Of a stretch of 64,000 nucleotides of DNA, positions 49,494 to 57,419 are shown piece by piece. Where the stretch lies: contig NZ_VFOK01000001.1 in the NCBI RefSeq assembly GCF_006716095.1, positions 3,255,375-3,319,374 on the forward strand, written 5' to 3'. Both the position numbers and the translations under genes were made by a program. Source of the stretch: Barrientosiimonas humi. GTDB taxonomy: Bacteria > Actinomycetota > Actinomycetes > Actinomycetales > Dermatophilaceae. Below the pieces are notes generated by a model, which worked only from the letters and a program-made list of their open reading frames with translations, was not told the origin of the DNA and searched no databases. Position 1 is the first letter of the stretch; each line of letters begins with the position of its first letter.

Positions 49494-50707
49494 CACGCGA
49501 TCCGCTCGAACACGGCGGCGATGCCCTGGCCGCCGCCGATGCACATGGTCTCGAGGCCGAATCGCGTTTCGCGGCGGTGCATCTCGTGCGCCAGCGTGGC
49601 GAGGATGCGTGCCCCGGTGGCGCCGACGGGGTGGCCGAGGGAGATGCCGGAACCGTTGGGGTTGAGCCGCTCGTCGGTGGGGTCGAGCTTCCACTCGCTC
49701 AGCACGGCGAGCACCTGGGCGGCGAACGCCTCGTTGAGCTCGATGACGCCGAGGTCGTCCATGGTGATGCCGGCGCGCTCGAGGGCGGCGGCGGTGGCGG
49801 GCACCGGGCCGATGCCCATGACCTCGGGTCCGACCCCGGCGACGGCCCAGCTGCGGAGCGTGAGAAGCGGTGTCAGTCCTCGCTTCTCGGCCTCGGCGCG
49901 GGTGGTGACGATGCACGCGGCGGCGCCGTCGTTCTGCCCGCTGGCGTTGCCCGCGGTGACGGTCGACGCCTCGTCGGTCTTGAGCCGGATCGGGCGCAGC
50001 CCGGCGAGCTGCTCGAGGGTGGTGTCGGGGCGCGGGTGCTCGTCGGTGTCGACGACGGTGTCGGGCTTGCCGCGTCGACCGGGGATCGTGACGGGCACGA
50101 TCTCGGCGTCGAACCGGCCGGCCTGCTGGGCGGCGCCCGCGCGCTGCTGCGACTGCACGGCGAGCTCGTCCTGCGCCTCGCGGCTGATGCCGTAGTCGCG
50201 GCGCAGGTTCTCCGCGGTCTCGATCATCCCGCCGGGGACCGGGTGGTCCTTGCCTCCGGCGGTCTCGCGGGCGCGGTCGAGGCGGTCCATCAGGTCGACG
50301 CCACCCTGCTTCACGCCGGTGCGCAGCCCGAGGGCGTAGTGCTCGACCTGCGACATCGACTCCGCTCCCCCGGCGATCACGAGCCGGGCACCGCCGGTGG
50401 CGATCTGACCCGCGGCGACGAGCACGGCCTGCAGGCCGGAGCCGCAGCGCCGGTCGAGCTGCAGCCCCGGAACGCCCGTGCCGAGGCCGGCGTCGAGCGC
50501 GGCGACGCGGCCGATGGCCGGCGACTCGCCGTTGGGGTATCCCTGGCCGAGGATCACGTCGTCGACGTCGCCCTCGGTGAGGCCGGTGCGCTCCACGAGG
50601 GTGCGCAGCAGGCCTGACGCCAGTTCGGTCGCGGTGACCGAGGCGAGGGAGCCGCCGAAGCGGCCGACCGGGGTGCGCAGCGGGGCGCAGATCACGACAT
50701 CGTCCAT
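49493..50707 (-). CDS. pcaF: 3-oxoadipyl-CoA thiolase
   Basis: A 404-residue thiolase: the acyl-acceptor Cys is in QLDRRCGSGLQAV, with GGAESMSQVEHYALG, NGSGISLGHPVGATG (His) and CIGGGQGIAAVF (second Cys). It splits 3-oxoadipyl-CoA to succinyl-CoA and acetyl-CoA, ending the pathway. First gene of pcaFDIJ and divergent from a LysR gene. Confidence 0.92.
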   Translation of the reverse strand: MDDVVICAPLRTPVGRFGGSLASVTATELASGLLRTLVERTGLTEGDVDDVILGQGYPNGESPAIGRVAALDAGLGTGVPGLQLDRRCGSGLQAVLVAAGQIATGGARLVIAGGAESMSQVEHYALGLRTGVKQGGVDLMDRLDRARETAGGKDHPVPGGMIETAENLRRDYGISREAQDELAVQSQQRAGAAQQAGRFDAEIVPVTIPGRRGKPDTVVDTDEHPRPDTTLEQLAGLRPIRLKTDEASTVTAGNASGQNDGAAACIVTTRAEAEKRGLTPLLTLRSWAVAGVGPEVMGIGPVPATAAALERAGITMDDLGVIELNEAFAAQVLAVLSEWKLDPTDERLNPNGSGISLGHPVGATGARILATLAHEMHRRETRFGLETMCIGGGQGIAAVFERIA

Positions 50708-50800
50708 GGCATCGACGGTAGGGCGAGGCGTCGATATAGAGAAGTACTCAGTTGTGCGCCATTCGGACCTCAGAAGTCTCGGTCGTGCGACGCTGGTGGC
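50708..50800. promoter_or_regulatory. Divergent region between pcaF and its LysR gene
   Basis: An AT-richer segment 50733-50776 contains TATAGAGAAGTACTCAG and, 16 bases later, CCTCAGAAGT, giving repeated CTCAG half-sites suited to a LysR protein. Read toward pcaF, TATATC (50733-50738) may be a -10. Confidence 0.45.
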
Positions 50801-51700
50801 GTGGAGCTCCGACACCTGCGCTACTTCCTGGCGGTCGCCGAGGAGCAGCACTTCGGCCGCGCGGCCCAGCGGCTGCACATGGCCCAGCCGCCGCTGTCGC
50901 ACCAGATCCGACAGCTCGAGGCCGAGCTGGGGGTGCGCCTGCTCGACCGGACGACGAGGCGAGTGTCGTTGACCGAGGCGGGGGAGGCGTACGTCGGGCG
51001 GGTGCGGGCGATCCTCGCCGAGGTCGACGCGGCGGGCGAGCAGGCGCAGCGGGTGGCGGCCGGCACCGAGGGGCGGCTGGTCGTCGGGTGCGTCGGCTCG
51101 GCGACGTACAGCCTGCTGCCGGCGTTCGCCCGGGCGGTGCGCGAGGAGCTGCCGGGTGTGGACCTGGGCTTCCGCGGCGAGATGCTCGTGCCCGCGCAGG
51201 TGCGCGCGCTGATGGCCGGCGAGATCGACCTGGCCCTGCTGCGTCCGCCGGTCGACGAGCCGGGCGTACGCCTTTCGCGCCTGCGCGCCGACCGGCTCAT
51301 CGTCGCGCTGCCCGACGCCCACCCGCTCGCCGCGCGCAAACGGCTGCGGGTGCCCGACCTGGACGGGCTCGACCTCGTCGTGCACGCGGAGGGGCGGTCG
51401 GTGATGCACGACGCGGTGATCGAGCTGTGCCGCGCGGCCGGGTTCGAGGCGCGGGTGCGGCACGAGGTGACCGAGACGTCGACGCTGGTGACGTTCGTGG
51501 CGGCCGAGCTGGGCGCGGCCGTGGTGCCCGAACCCGTTGCGCGACTAGGGGTTCCGGGCGTGACGTTCCGCCCGCTGGCGGCGCGCGGGGCGCGCATCGA
51601 GCTGGCGGTCGGCATGCGCGAGGACGACGACTCCCCCGCGCTCGCGCGAGCCGTGAAGCTCGTACGTCGGCTCGCCGCGAGCGACGATGCCGCCCGCTAG
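50801..51700 (+). CDS. LysR-family regulator of the pca operon
   Basis: A 299-residue LysR protein whose first 40 residues (MELRHLRYFLAVAEEQHFGRAAQRLHMAQPPLSHQIRQLE) are very close to the cat-operon LysR, so the two may be paralogues. The effector domain has RLVVGCVGSATYSLLPAF and LGAAVVPE. GTG start. Divergent from pcaF, the normal target arrangement. Confidence 0.88.
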   Translation: MELRHLRYFLAVAEEQHFGRAAQRLHMAQPPLSHQIRQLEAELGVRLLDRTTRRVSLTEAGEAYVGRVRAILAEVDAAGEQAQRVAAGTEGRLVVGCVGSATYSLLPAFARAVREELPGVDLGFRGEMLVPAQVRALMAGEIDLALLRPPVDEPGVRLSRLRADRLIVALPDAHPLAARKRLRVPDLDGLDLVVHAEGRSVMHDAVIELCRAAGFEARVRHEVTETSTLVTFVAAELGAAVVPEPVARLGVPGVTFRPLAARGARIELAVGMREDDDSPALARAVKLVRRLAASDDAAR

Positions 51701-51811
51701 CGCTGTCTCGGCTCAGCACTAGACAGGCGAAGACGGGCCGATCGGCGACACGCGATCGGTTCCGCTAGCGAAATATCGGGGATCGCCTAGACGCGCGGAT
51801 ACGGTCCGATC

Positions 51812-53026
51812 GTGGACCCGATCAGGAACCCCTACGCCCCCGGCGCCGGCCAGCGCCCGCCCGAGCTGGCGGGGCGCGACGCCGAGCTGCAGACCTTCAC
51901 CATCGTGCTGGAGCGCATCTCGCGCGGCCGGCCGGAGCGGTCGGTGGTGCTGACCGGGCTGCGTGGCGTCGGAAAGACGGTGCTGCTCAATGCGCTTCGC
52001 TCCGCGGCGGTGCGCGCGCACTGGGGCACCGGGAAGCTCGAGGCGCGGCCCGACCAGCGGCTGCGGCGACCGCTGAGCGCGGCCCTGCACACGGCCGTAC
52101 GCGAGCTCGGCCACCCGCAGACCGACGACGTCGACCACGTGCTGGGCGTCGTGAAGTCGTTCGCGCAGCGCGACGCCCCGGCGGGCGCGAAGCTGCGCGA
52201 GCGGTGGAACCCGGGCATCGACGCGCCGGCCGTCTCGGGGCGTGCCGACTCCGGCGACATCGAGATCGACCTGGTCGAACTCCTCTCCGACGTAGGCGGA
52301 TTGGCCGCCGACGTGGGCAAGGGCGTGGCAATCTTCATCGACGAGATGCAGGACCTGCACCCCGAGGACGTGTCGGCGCTGTGCGCGGCGTGCCACGAGA
52401 TCAGCCAGGCGGCGCTGCCGGTGGTCGTCGTCGGTGCGGGGCTGCCCCACCTGCCGGCGGTGCTGTCGGCGTCGAAGTCGTACAGCGAGCGGCTGTTCCG
52501 CTACGCGCGCATCGACCGGCTGCCGCGCGACGCCGCCGAGCGGGCGCTGCAGATGCCGGCGAAGGAGGAGGACGCCGACTTCACCGAGGACGCGCTCGAG
52601 GCGATGTACTCCGCGACCGGCGGCTATCCGTACTTCATCCAGGCGTACGGCAAGGCGGTGTGGGACCTCGCACCGCGTACGCCCATCACCGGCGAGGACG
52701 TCGGCGTCGCCGCCCCCGAGGCCGAGTCGGAACTGGCCGTCGGATTCTTCGGATCCCGTTACGAGAGAGCGACTCCCGGCGAGCGGGAGTATCTGCGCGC
52801 CATGGCCGACGTCGCCGCCGACATCGCGGCGAAGGGCGAGGAGGAGCTCGACGAGATCGAGTCGGTGCCGACGTCGGACGTCGCGAAGCTGCTGGGCCGC
52901 AAGCCCCAGTCGCTCTCGCCCGCCCGCGACGCGCTGCTGAAGAAGGGGTTGATCTACTCCGGCGAACGCGGCCGCATCGCCTTCACCGTCCCCCACTTCG
53001 GGCGGTACCTGCGCCAGCAGGGGTGA
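51812..53026 (+). CDS. AAA ATPase of unknown function
   Basis: A 404-residue P-loop ATPase: Walker A LTGLRGVGKTVLL (about 48-60), Walker B VAIFIDEMQDLHPED, sensor-like VVVVGAGLPHLP and the ATGGYPYFIQAYG stretch near 270, then a winged-helix-like end (VAKLLGRKPQSLSPARDALLKKGLIYSGERGRIAFTVPHFGRYL). The family is widespread in actinobacteria next to many kinds of genes; its role is not known. It is a single gene followed by repeats. Confidence 0.8.
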   Translation: MDPIRNPYAPGAGQRPPELAGRDAELQTFTIVLERISRGRPERSVVLTGLRGVGKTVLLNALRSAAVRAHWGTGKLEARPDQRLRRPLSAALHTAVRELGHPQTDDVDHVLGVVKSFAQRDAPAGAKLRERWNPGIDAPAVSGRADSGDIEIDLVELLSDVGGLAADVGKGVAIFIDEMQDLHPEDVSALCAACHEISQAALPVVVVGAGLPHLPAVLSASKSYSERLFRYARIDRLPRDAAERALQMPAKEEDADFTEDALEAMYSATGGYPYFIQAYGKAVWDLAPRTPITGEDVGVAAPEAESELAVGFFGSRYERATPGEREYLRAMADVAADIAAKGEEELDEIESVPTSDVAKLLGRKPQSLSPARDALLKKGLIYSGERGRIAFTVPHFGRYLRQQG

Positions 53027-53040
53027 GCACGCCGGCCCAA

Positions 53041-53101
53041 GCCGGCCGAGTAGCGACGGAGCCAGGCCGGCCGAGTAGCGACGAAGGAGCGTATCGAGGC
53101 C
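53041..53101. repeat. Direct repeat GCCGGCCGAGTAGCGACG, two copies
   Basis: The 18-base segment occurs at about 53041 and 53066. The second copy continues into AAGGAGCGTATCGAGGCC. Similar GGCCGAGTAGCG...GTATCGAGGCC strings are common intergenic repeats in actinobacteria. This lies in the 315-base gap after the AAA gene. Confidence 0.65.
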
Positions 53102-53131
53102 CCGCGAGTTGCTCTGGAACCTGCCCCAGGC

Positions 53132-53225
53132 TGAGTGGTCACTTACGGTCGGTGTCTGCGGGCGTACACCCGCAACAAGTGACCACTCAACCTTCGGAGA
53201 CTGCGTTGCCGACGGCGCAGTCTCC
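53132..53225. repeat. Two adjacent hairpins in the 315-base gap before the DUF1772 gene
   Basis: Hairpin one has arms TGAGTGGTCACTT (53132-53144) and AAGTGACCACTCA (53177-53189), with an inner stem TGCGGG/CCCGCA (53157-53174). Hairpin two, 6 bases on, is GGAGACTGCG / CGCAGTCTCC (53196-53225). Both are perfect. They may be terminators, but the nested arrangement looks more like a mobile or structured element. Confidence 0.7.
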
Positions 53226-53341
53226 TGCTTGCGACGACCAGCGCAGTGCGGTCGCGGAGGGCTACCGTGAGTGTGGCGAGGGGGAGACGCGCGCCTGACT
53301 CCTTCCGCGTTTTCGATCCTTCGGGAGCGGGAGGAAGTCCG

Positions 53342-53863
53342 ATGACCACGCGACGCCTCACCGTCATTGCCCTGATCGCGGGCGCCATCGGGAGCGCGCT
53401 GATGGCCGGCGTCTCCCTCGCGTACGCGATCGCCGTCATGCCCGGCCTGGCAGCCGGCGATGATCGCTCGTTCGCCGAGACCTTCGACGCGGTGGACCGG
53501 TCGCTCGACGACGCCGTCTGGTTCTGGACCCTGGTGTTCGTCGGGCCGCTCCTGGCGATCGCCGTTGCGGCGGTCCTGAGCTGGCGCACCCATCAACGAG
53601 CGACCCTGCCCTTCGTGGCCACGGGTCTGGTGCTCTACCTCGTGGTGGTGGGCGTCACCGCGTTCGGCCTGGACCCCCTGGAGAGCGACTTCGCCGATGC
53701 GTTCGCCGGTTCGGCGCAGAACGCGGCGGCGGCCCGGGCGGCCCTCGACACCGGTCGGTGGGAGACCTTCAACCTGGTCCGGTTGGTCGCCGCCGTCGGG
53801 GCCAGCGTCGTGCTTTTCGTGGCAGCCACCCGGCTCGCGCGTCTCGGCTGGTCGAGAGACTGA
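53342..53863 (+). CDS. DUF1772 (anthrone-oxygenase-like) membrane protein
   Basis: A 173-residue four-helix membrane protein (LTVIALIAGAIGSALMAGVSLAYAIAVMPGL; WTLVFVGPLLAIAVAAVLSW; FVATGLVLYLVVVGVT; LVRLVAAVGASVVLFVAATRLA) with the DUF1772 pattern FNLVR. Relatives include fungal anthrone oxygenases, but most bacterial ones have no known role. ATG follows GGGAGGAAG. Confidence 0.8.
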   Translation: MTTRRLTVIALIAGAIGSALMAGVSLAYAIAVMPGLAAGDDRSFAETFDAVDRSLDDAVWFWTLVFVGPLLAIAVAAVLSWRTHQRATLPFVATGLVLYLVVVGVTAFGLDPLESDFADAFAGSAQNAAAARAALDTGRWETFNLVRLVAAVGASVVLFVAATRLARLGWSRD

Positions 53864-53992
53864 TCGGCGCTCTTACAGCGGCGGGGTTGCGTCTTCCGGA
53901 TTGCGGGGTTATCGCCCGCTTGCTGCTGACTCTGGCTCGCCGCCTGAGCCCCTACGCGAGCGTAAGGCCGGGGGTTCGCGACCGAGTACGCT

Positions 53993-54664
53993 GTGCTCGT
54001 GGTGAGGCAGCTAGAAAGACGTACGTTCGCGAGGGGCATCGCCTGGTCGGTCCCCGTCGTGGTGGCCGCCAGCGCGGCACCGGCCGTGGCTGCGTCGTGC
54101 GCCGCGGTCACCATCGACTGGGACACGACGACGCTGTCCGGCGGCGCCGTGACCGTCGGCACGACCACCATGCGCGTCATGCGAGCAGGCTCCGGCAGCG
54201 GCACCGCGAACGACCTGACGGTGCGCAGCGGCCCGATGGGTGGGGTGAACGAGCGCTTCCTCCAGCTGGAGCGTGCGACACCGGCCAAGACGACCTCGGC
54301 CACCTACACGTTCACGTTCTCCCAGCCGGTGTCCAACCTGACGTTCTCGGTCTACGACATCGACGCCACCATCGGTTCCGGCTGGATCGACGGCGTCTCG
54401 TTCAGTTCCGGGTTCAGCGCCACGAGCACCGGGGCCACGCTGACCGGCACCGGCACCGCTGCGTCACCGTTCCAGCCGAGCCAGCCGGCCACGACGGGCA
54501 ACCTGTCCGGTTCCGATGCCCGAGGCAACGTGACGGTCTCCTACGCCGGGCCGCTGACGTCGTTCACGATCACCTACACGAACGTCTACACCGGCACGAA
54601 CTCGGTGTCCGGCAACCAGGGCATCGGTGTGTCTGACCTGACGTTCATCCCCAGCTCCTGCTGA
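53993..54664 (+). CDS. Tat-exported hypothetical protein, Thr/Ser/Gly-rich
   Basis: A 223-residue protein with a Tat signal (LERRTFARGIAWSVPVVVAASAAPAVAAS, split here at AAPAVAA/S). The mature part is beta-rich and Thr/Ser-rich (ATYTFTFSQPVSNLTFSVYDID, SFTITYTNVYTG), probably an adhesin-like or matrix-type domain; I do not recognise the family. In-frame GTGs at 53993, 53999 and 54002 compete, and there is no clear ribosome site. The signal layout matches the gene at 59851. Confidence 0.75.
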   Translation: MLVVRQLERRTFARGIAWSVPVVVAASAAPAVAASCAAVTIDWDTTTLSGGAVTVGTTTMRVMRAGSGSGTANDLTVRSGPMGGVNERFLQLERATPAKTTSATYTFTFSQPVSNLTFSVYDIDATIGSGWIDGVSFSSGFSATSTGATLTGTGTAASPFQPSQPATTGNLSGSDARGNVTVSYAGPLTSFTITYTNVYTGTNSVSGNQGIGVSDLTFIPSSC

Positions 54665-54788
54665 TCCGAACCCGGGAACGGGCGTCGCTCGGTCGGCCGG
54701 ATCAGACGCCAGACTGACCGGTGGTCTCGGTGGCCACGGCGATGATCTCTTGGACCTGGGTGCGATTGCGCTGATAGGGGTGGGCGGC

Positions 54789-55034
54789 TCAGGGCAGCGA
54801 GGGCAGCCCAAAGATCAGCCCCAGCTCTTTCCACAGTGTTTGCGCCGGTCGCGATATCCGGCCGGATGATTCCCACTCGCGGGTGGCCCCATCGACCCAG
54901 AACGACTCCTCCTCGGAGTCGAAGTGATTGGCAATCGCCCGATGGACGTAGAAAGTCTTGGAACGTCCGGTCCTGGCGACGAGCGCGTCGAGACGCGCAT
55001 CTTCTTCTGCGGTCAGTCGGATGCGGAGCGTCAC
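54789..55034 (-). CDS. Ribbon-helix-helix antitoxin-like protein (CopG/RelB type)
   Basis: An 81-residue protein: LRIRLTAEEDARLDALVARTGRSKTFYVHRAIANHF is a ribbon-helix-helix DNA-binding fold typical of DUF6290/RelB-like antitoxins, and the C-terminal part would bind a toxin. No toxin gene follows. Downstream, in the same frame after the TGA, there are 28 more sense codons. ATG 55034; GTG-type starts are not needed. Confidence 0.78.
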   Translation of the reverse strand: MTLRIRLTAEEDARLDALVARTGRSKTFYVHRAIANHFDSEEESFWVDGATREWESSGRISRPAQTLWKELGLIFGLPSLP

Positions 55035-55106
55035 GTCATCACCTCTCGCGATGCACCAACCGTACGTCGCCGGGACGGCTGCCCTACGTCAGCAGCCGCT
55101 GACTCC

Positions 55107-56009
55107 TCAGCCCGCCAGCCCCAGCGTCGCCAGAGTCTTCTCGTGCCGCCGCAGACCTTCCTCGACCATCTCGGGGTGCTCGGCGTACCACGCGCGGTGC
55201 GTCGCGGCGAGCTCCTCCTCCGAGACCTCGCGCCCGTCGACGACCCAGCCGTCGCGCGGTTCGCCGTCCAGGTCGAGCTCGTCGACCACCCACGCGGGGA
55301 TCGGGGCGAACAGGCTGCCGAGCAGCTCGCGACCGGGGTCGGCGACGGAGCCGTCGGCCCCCAGCTCCTCGGCGATCCGGCCGGCCAGCCCGATGAGCAC
55401 CGGGTTGCCCGGGTGGTTGATCACGTTGGTCGCGGCGGTGTCGGCCGCGGTCAGCAGGTCGTCTGCCGGCAGCGTCTCGTCCCGCTCCTGCCGCCGCCGC
55501 AGCTCCTCGCGCGACTCCTCAGCGATGGCGCGCACCGCCCCGGCCGGCGGTCGATGGGCCAGCGGAGCCCCGGTGAGCACGCGCAGGTCGTGATACGGCA
55601 CCCGCGGCGGGTCGCCCGCCTCACCGCGCACCAGCACCTGGAACGGGTGGAGCGGTGCCCAGAACAGGGCTGGAATGCGTACGACCTGGGCCGAGCGGGT
55701 GCGCTCGGCCACCTGGGCGGTGCCGAGCGGCAGGTCCCGGTAGTTCTCGCGCACGGGCTGGGCGACGAACGCGGTCGTCTGCTCCAGAGCGCGGTCCAGG
55801 TGCGGCACGTCTGCCTCGGTCAGCTCGTGCACGGGGGGAATCCGCACGGTCGTCCACCGGTCGCCGACGAGCGGGTCGAGCAACACGCGCAGCGCCTCGG
55901 CCTGGCAGTTGCCCCACACCATCAGCGACGGCCCGGCCACCTCGCGGTGACCGTAGAACTCGCCGTAGTGCCACTCTCGCGGGTCGACCCCGTCCGGCGC
56001 CTCAGTCAT
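55107..56009 (-). CDS. WcbI-like polysaccharide biosynthesis acetyltransferase
   Basis: A 300-residue protein with the WcbI pattern MVWGNCQAEALRVLLDPL near residue 30 and VRIPPVHELTEADVP, REVSEEELAATHR later. WcbI proteins bind CoA and take part in capsule synthesis in Burkholderia, with poorly known chemistry. It is downstream of the broken glycosyltransferase on the same strand, so the locus may have once modified a surface polysaccharide. Confidence 0.72.
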   Translation of the reverse strand: MTEAPDGVDPREWHYGEFYGHREVAGPSLMVWGNCQAEALRVLLDPLVGDRWTTVRIPPVHELTEADVPHLDRALEQTTAFVAQPVRENYRDLPLGTAQVAERTRSAQVVRIPALFWAPLHPFQVLVRGEAGDPPRVPYHDLRVLTGAPLAHRPPAGAVRAIAEESREELRRRQERDETLPADDLLTAADTAATNVINHPGNPVLIGLAGRIAEELGADGSVADPGRELLGSLFAPIPAWVVDELDLDGEPRDGWVVDGREVSEEELAATHRAWYAEHPEMVEEGLRRHEKTLATLGLAG

Positions 56010-56050
56010 ACGGTTCAAGGTAAGTCGGGGTGTGACCTGCACGCCCCGCC

Positions 56051-56570
56051 CTAGGGGAGGTATTGCGCCGCGGCGACCATCTCCACCACCCGCACCGCAC
56101 CGGCGGCTCCTGGCGCGGCTCTCAGCTCGTCGCCGACCCGGGCCGCTGTGGCGCGAATCCCGTTGTCGTACAACGCTTTTCCGACCGCGTTGTCGATCCA
56201 CCGGCGGTTCGGCGTCAGCGTCGCGGTCGTGACTCCGGTGCCGCTCCAGCGCACCCGCGCCGCGATGTCGGCCTTGTCCTGCTGGGCCCCGGCCACCACG
56301 AGCGGGATGCCGTGCTGGAGCGCCTGGAGCACCCCGCCGTACCCGCCGTTGGTCACCATCACGTCGGTGCGGGGGAGCAGCCGGCTCGTCCAGGTCGGCC
56401 TCGTCCGGGAGCGGCAGGAACTGCGCACCCGCCCCCTCGACCCGGTGACGGAACCGGCTGCCGGTGAGCACGCGTACGTCGTGGCCGGCCTCGACCAACG
56501 CCCGCGCCAGCCGCACGGTCGGGTCGACGTGCCCGGTGAACGGGCACGCGGCGAGCAGGACCGACACCAT
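56051..56570 (-). pseudogene. Decayed MGT-type glycosyltransferase with internal deletion and frame change
   Basis: The first about 62 codons from ATG 56570 read MVSVLLAACPFTGHVDPTVRLARALVEAGHDVRVLTGS, a normal macrolide-type glycosyltransferase start. About 200 residues of the family are then missing. The typical C-terminal part (RTDVMVTNGGYGGVLQALQHGIPLVVAGAQQDKADIAARV) continues to 56051 in another frame. The join is near 56385. The product cannot be functional. Confidence 0.85.
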
Positions 56571-56612
56571 GGCCGCACGCTAACGCCCGGCCCCGCGCGC
56601 CACCTCCCGCAG

Positions 56613-56694
56613 TTCGTACGTCCTCGCACGATCTGCGAGCCGGCTCCCCGTCGTTCCGGGGCTGGCTCTCCCAGATCGTGCGTGAACGTACGAA
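56613..56694. repeat. 82-base palindrome related to the tandem repeats at 31307
   Basis: Arms 56613-56635 and 56672-56694 (TTCGTACGT...CGCACGATCTG and its complement) match at 21 of 23 bases. The loop has its own stem, GAGCC...GGCTC with CCCCG...CGGGG inside. The right arm with the next bases (AAATG) equals the arm plus CATTT found at 31365-31390. It ends 12 bases before the start of the next gene. Confidence 0.85.
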
Positions 56695-56705
56695 ATGATG
56701 CCGCG

Positions 56706-57278
56706 GTGACCGAGCCGACCGACTCGACAGAGCCGCCCGACCCGACCGATGCCGCCGACTCGCCCGACACGACCGCCGCCGCGCTCGCGGCGGCCCGTGC
56801 CCTCACCGGCGAGATCGACCACTTCGACCAGCTGGCGACGATCGAGGTGGCGGCCATGGGCGGGCCGGAGGCGGCGCACGAGCCGATCCGGATCTGCGCG
56901 GTGACCCGCGAGCAGGTCGAGCGGCACCTGGCCGCGCCGGGGAGCTGGGCCGCCCCCGACCCGCAGCCAGCGCCCCAGTTCGCGATCACGTTCAGCGCCC
57001 GCAAGCGCCGCGAACGGGCCGAGGCGGCGGCCGCCGCCGAGCGCCAGACAGAGGCGTGGGAGCGGGAGTACGACGACATGGAGGCCGCCGCTGAGACCGC
57101 GCTCGCCGACTGGCGGCGCCGCGCAGACCCCGACTGGATCGCCCGGGCGACCGCCGCCCGCGACGCCGCGCTGGACGACCTCGTGACCCGCGGCCTGTGG
57201 ACGAGCGAGGTGCGCGAGGGCTACCGCGACAGCCCGCTGGCCGCGCTCATGATGCACGCCGCTCTGGCCTGGGACTGA
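56706..57278 (+). CDS. Hypothetical protein, Ala/Glu-rich
   Basis: A 190-residue protein, cytoplasmic by composition. A Thr/Pro/Asp-rich tail (1-25) leads into an Ala-rich helical part (AAALAAARALTGEIDHFDQLATIEV) and a long charged helix (about 100-150: ARKRRERAEAAAAAERQTEAWEREYDDMEAAAET). I do not recognise a family. GTG start at 56706. Confidence 0.6.
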   Translation: MTEPTDSTEPPDPTDAADSPDTTAAALAAARALTGEIDHFDQLATIEVAAMGGPEAAHEPIRICAVTREQVERHLAAPGSWAAPDPQPAPQFAITFSARKRRERAEAAAAAERQTEAWEREYDDMEAAAETALADWRRRADPDWIARATAARDAALDDLVTRGLWTSEVREGYRDSPLAALMMHAALAWD

Positions 57279-57353
57279 GGCCGGCCGCGCCCTGTGAGAA
57301 CTTCTCGCGAGAACGCTGTAACGCCCGCGCAGCCCCCCACGATGTAGCGGACG

Positions 57354-57395
57354 CATGAGGCGCCACTCGGACCCCCGAGCGAGTGGCGCCTCATG
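57354..57395. terminator. Strong bidirectional terminator before the APC permease
   Basis: Perfect 16-base arms CATGAGGCGCCACTCG (57354-57369) and complement (57380-57395), loop GACCCCCGAG, followed by TTTCTGTC on the plus strand. It separates two convergent genes. Confidence 0.88.
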
Positions 57396-57419
57396 TTTCT
57401 GTCTGCAGCCGCGCCCGGC

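Noticed and set aside
51701-51811. Palindromic GATCGG/CCGATC pieces between LysR and the AAA gene
   Set aside because: Short and common; no consistent arms or spacing.
57302-57313. Palindrome TTCTCGCGAGAA as an operator
   Set aside because: It lies past the stop of the hypothetical gene and just before a strong terminator, with no promoter in a useful place.
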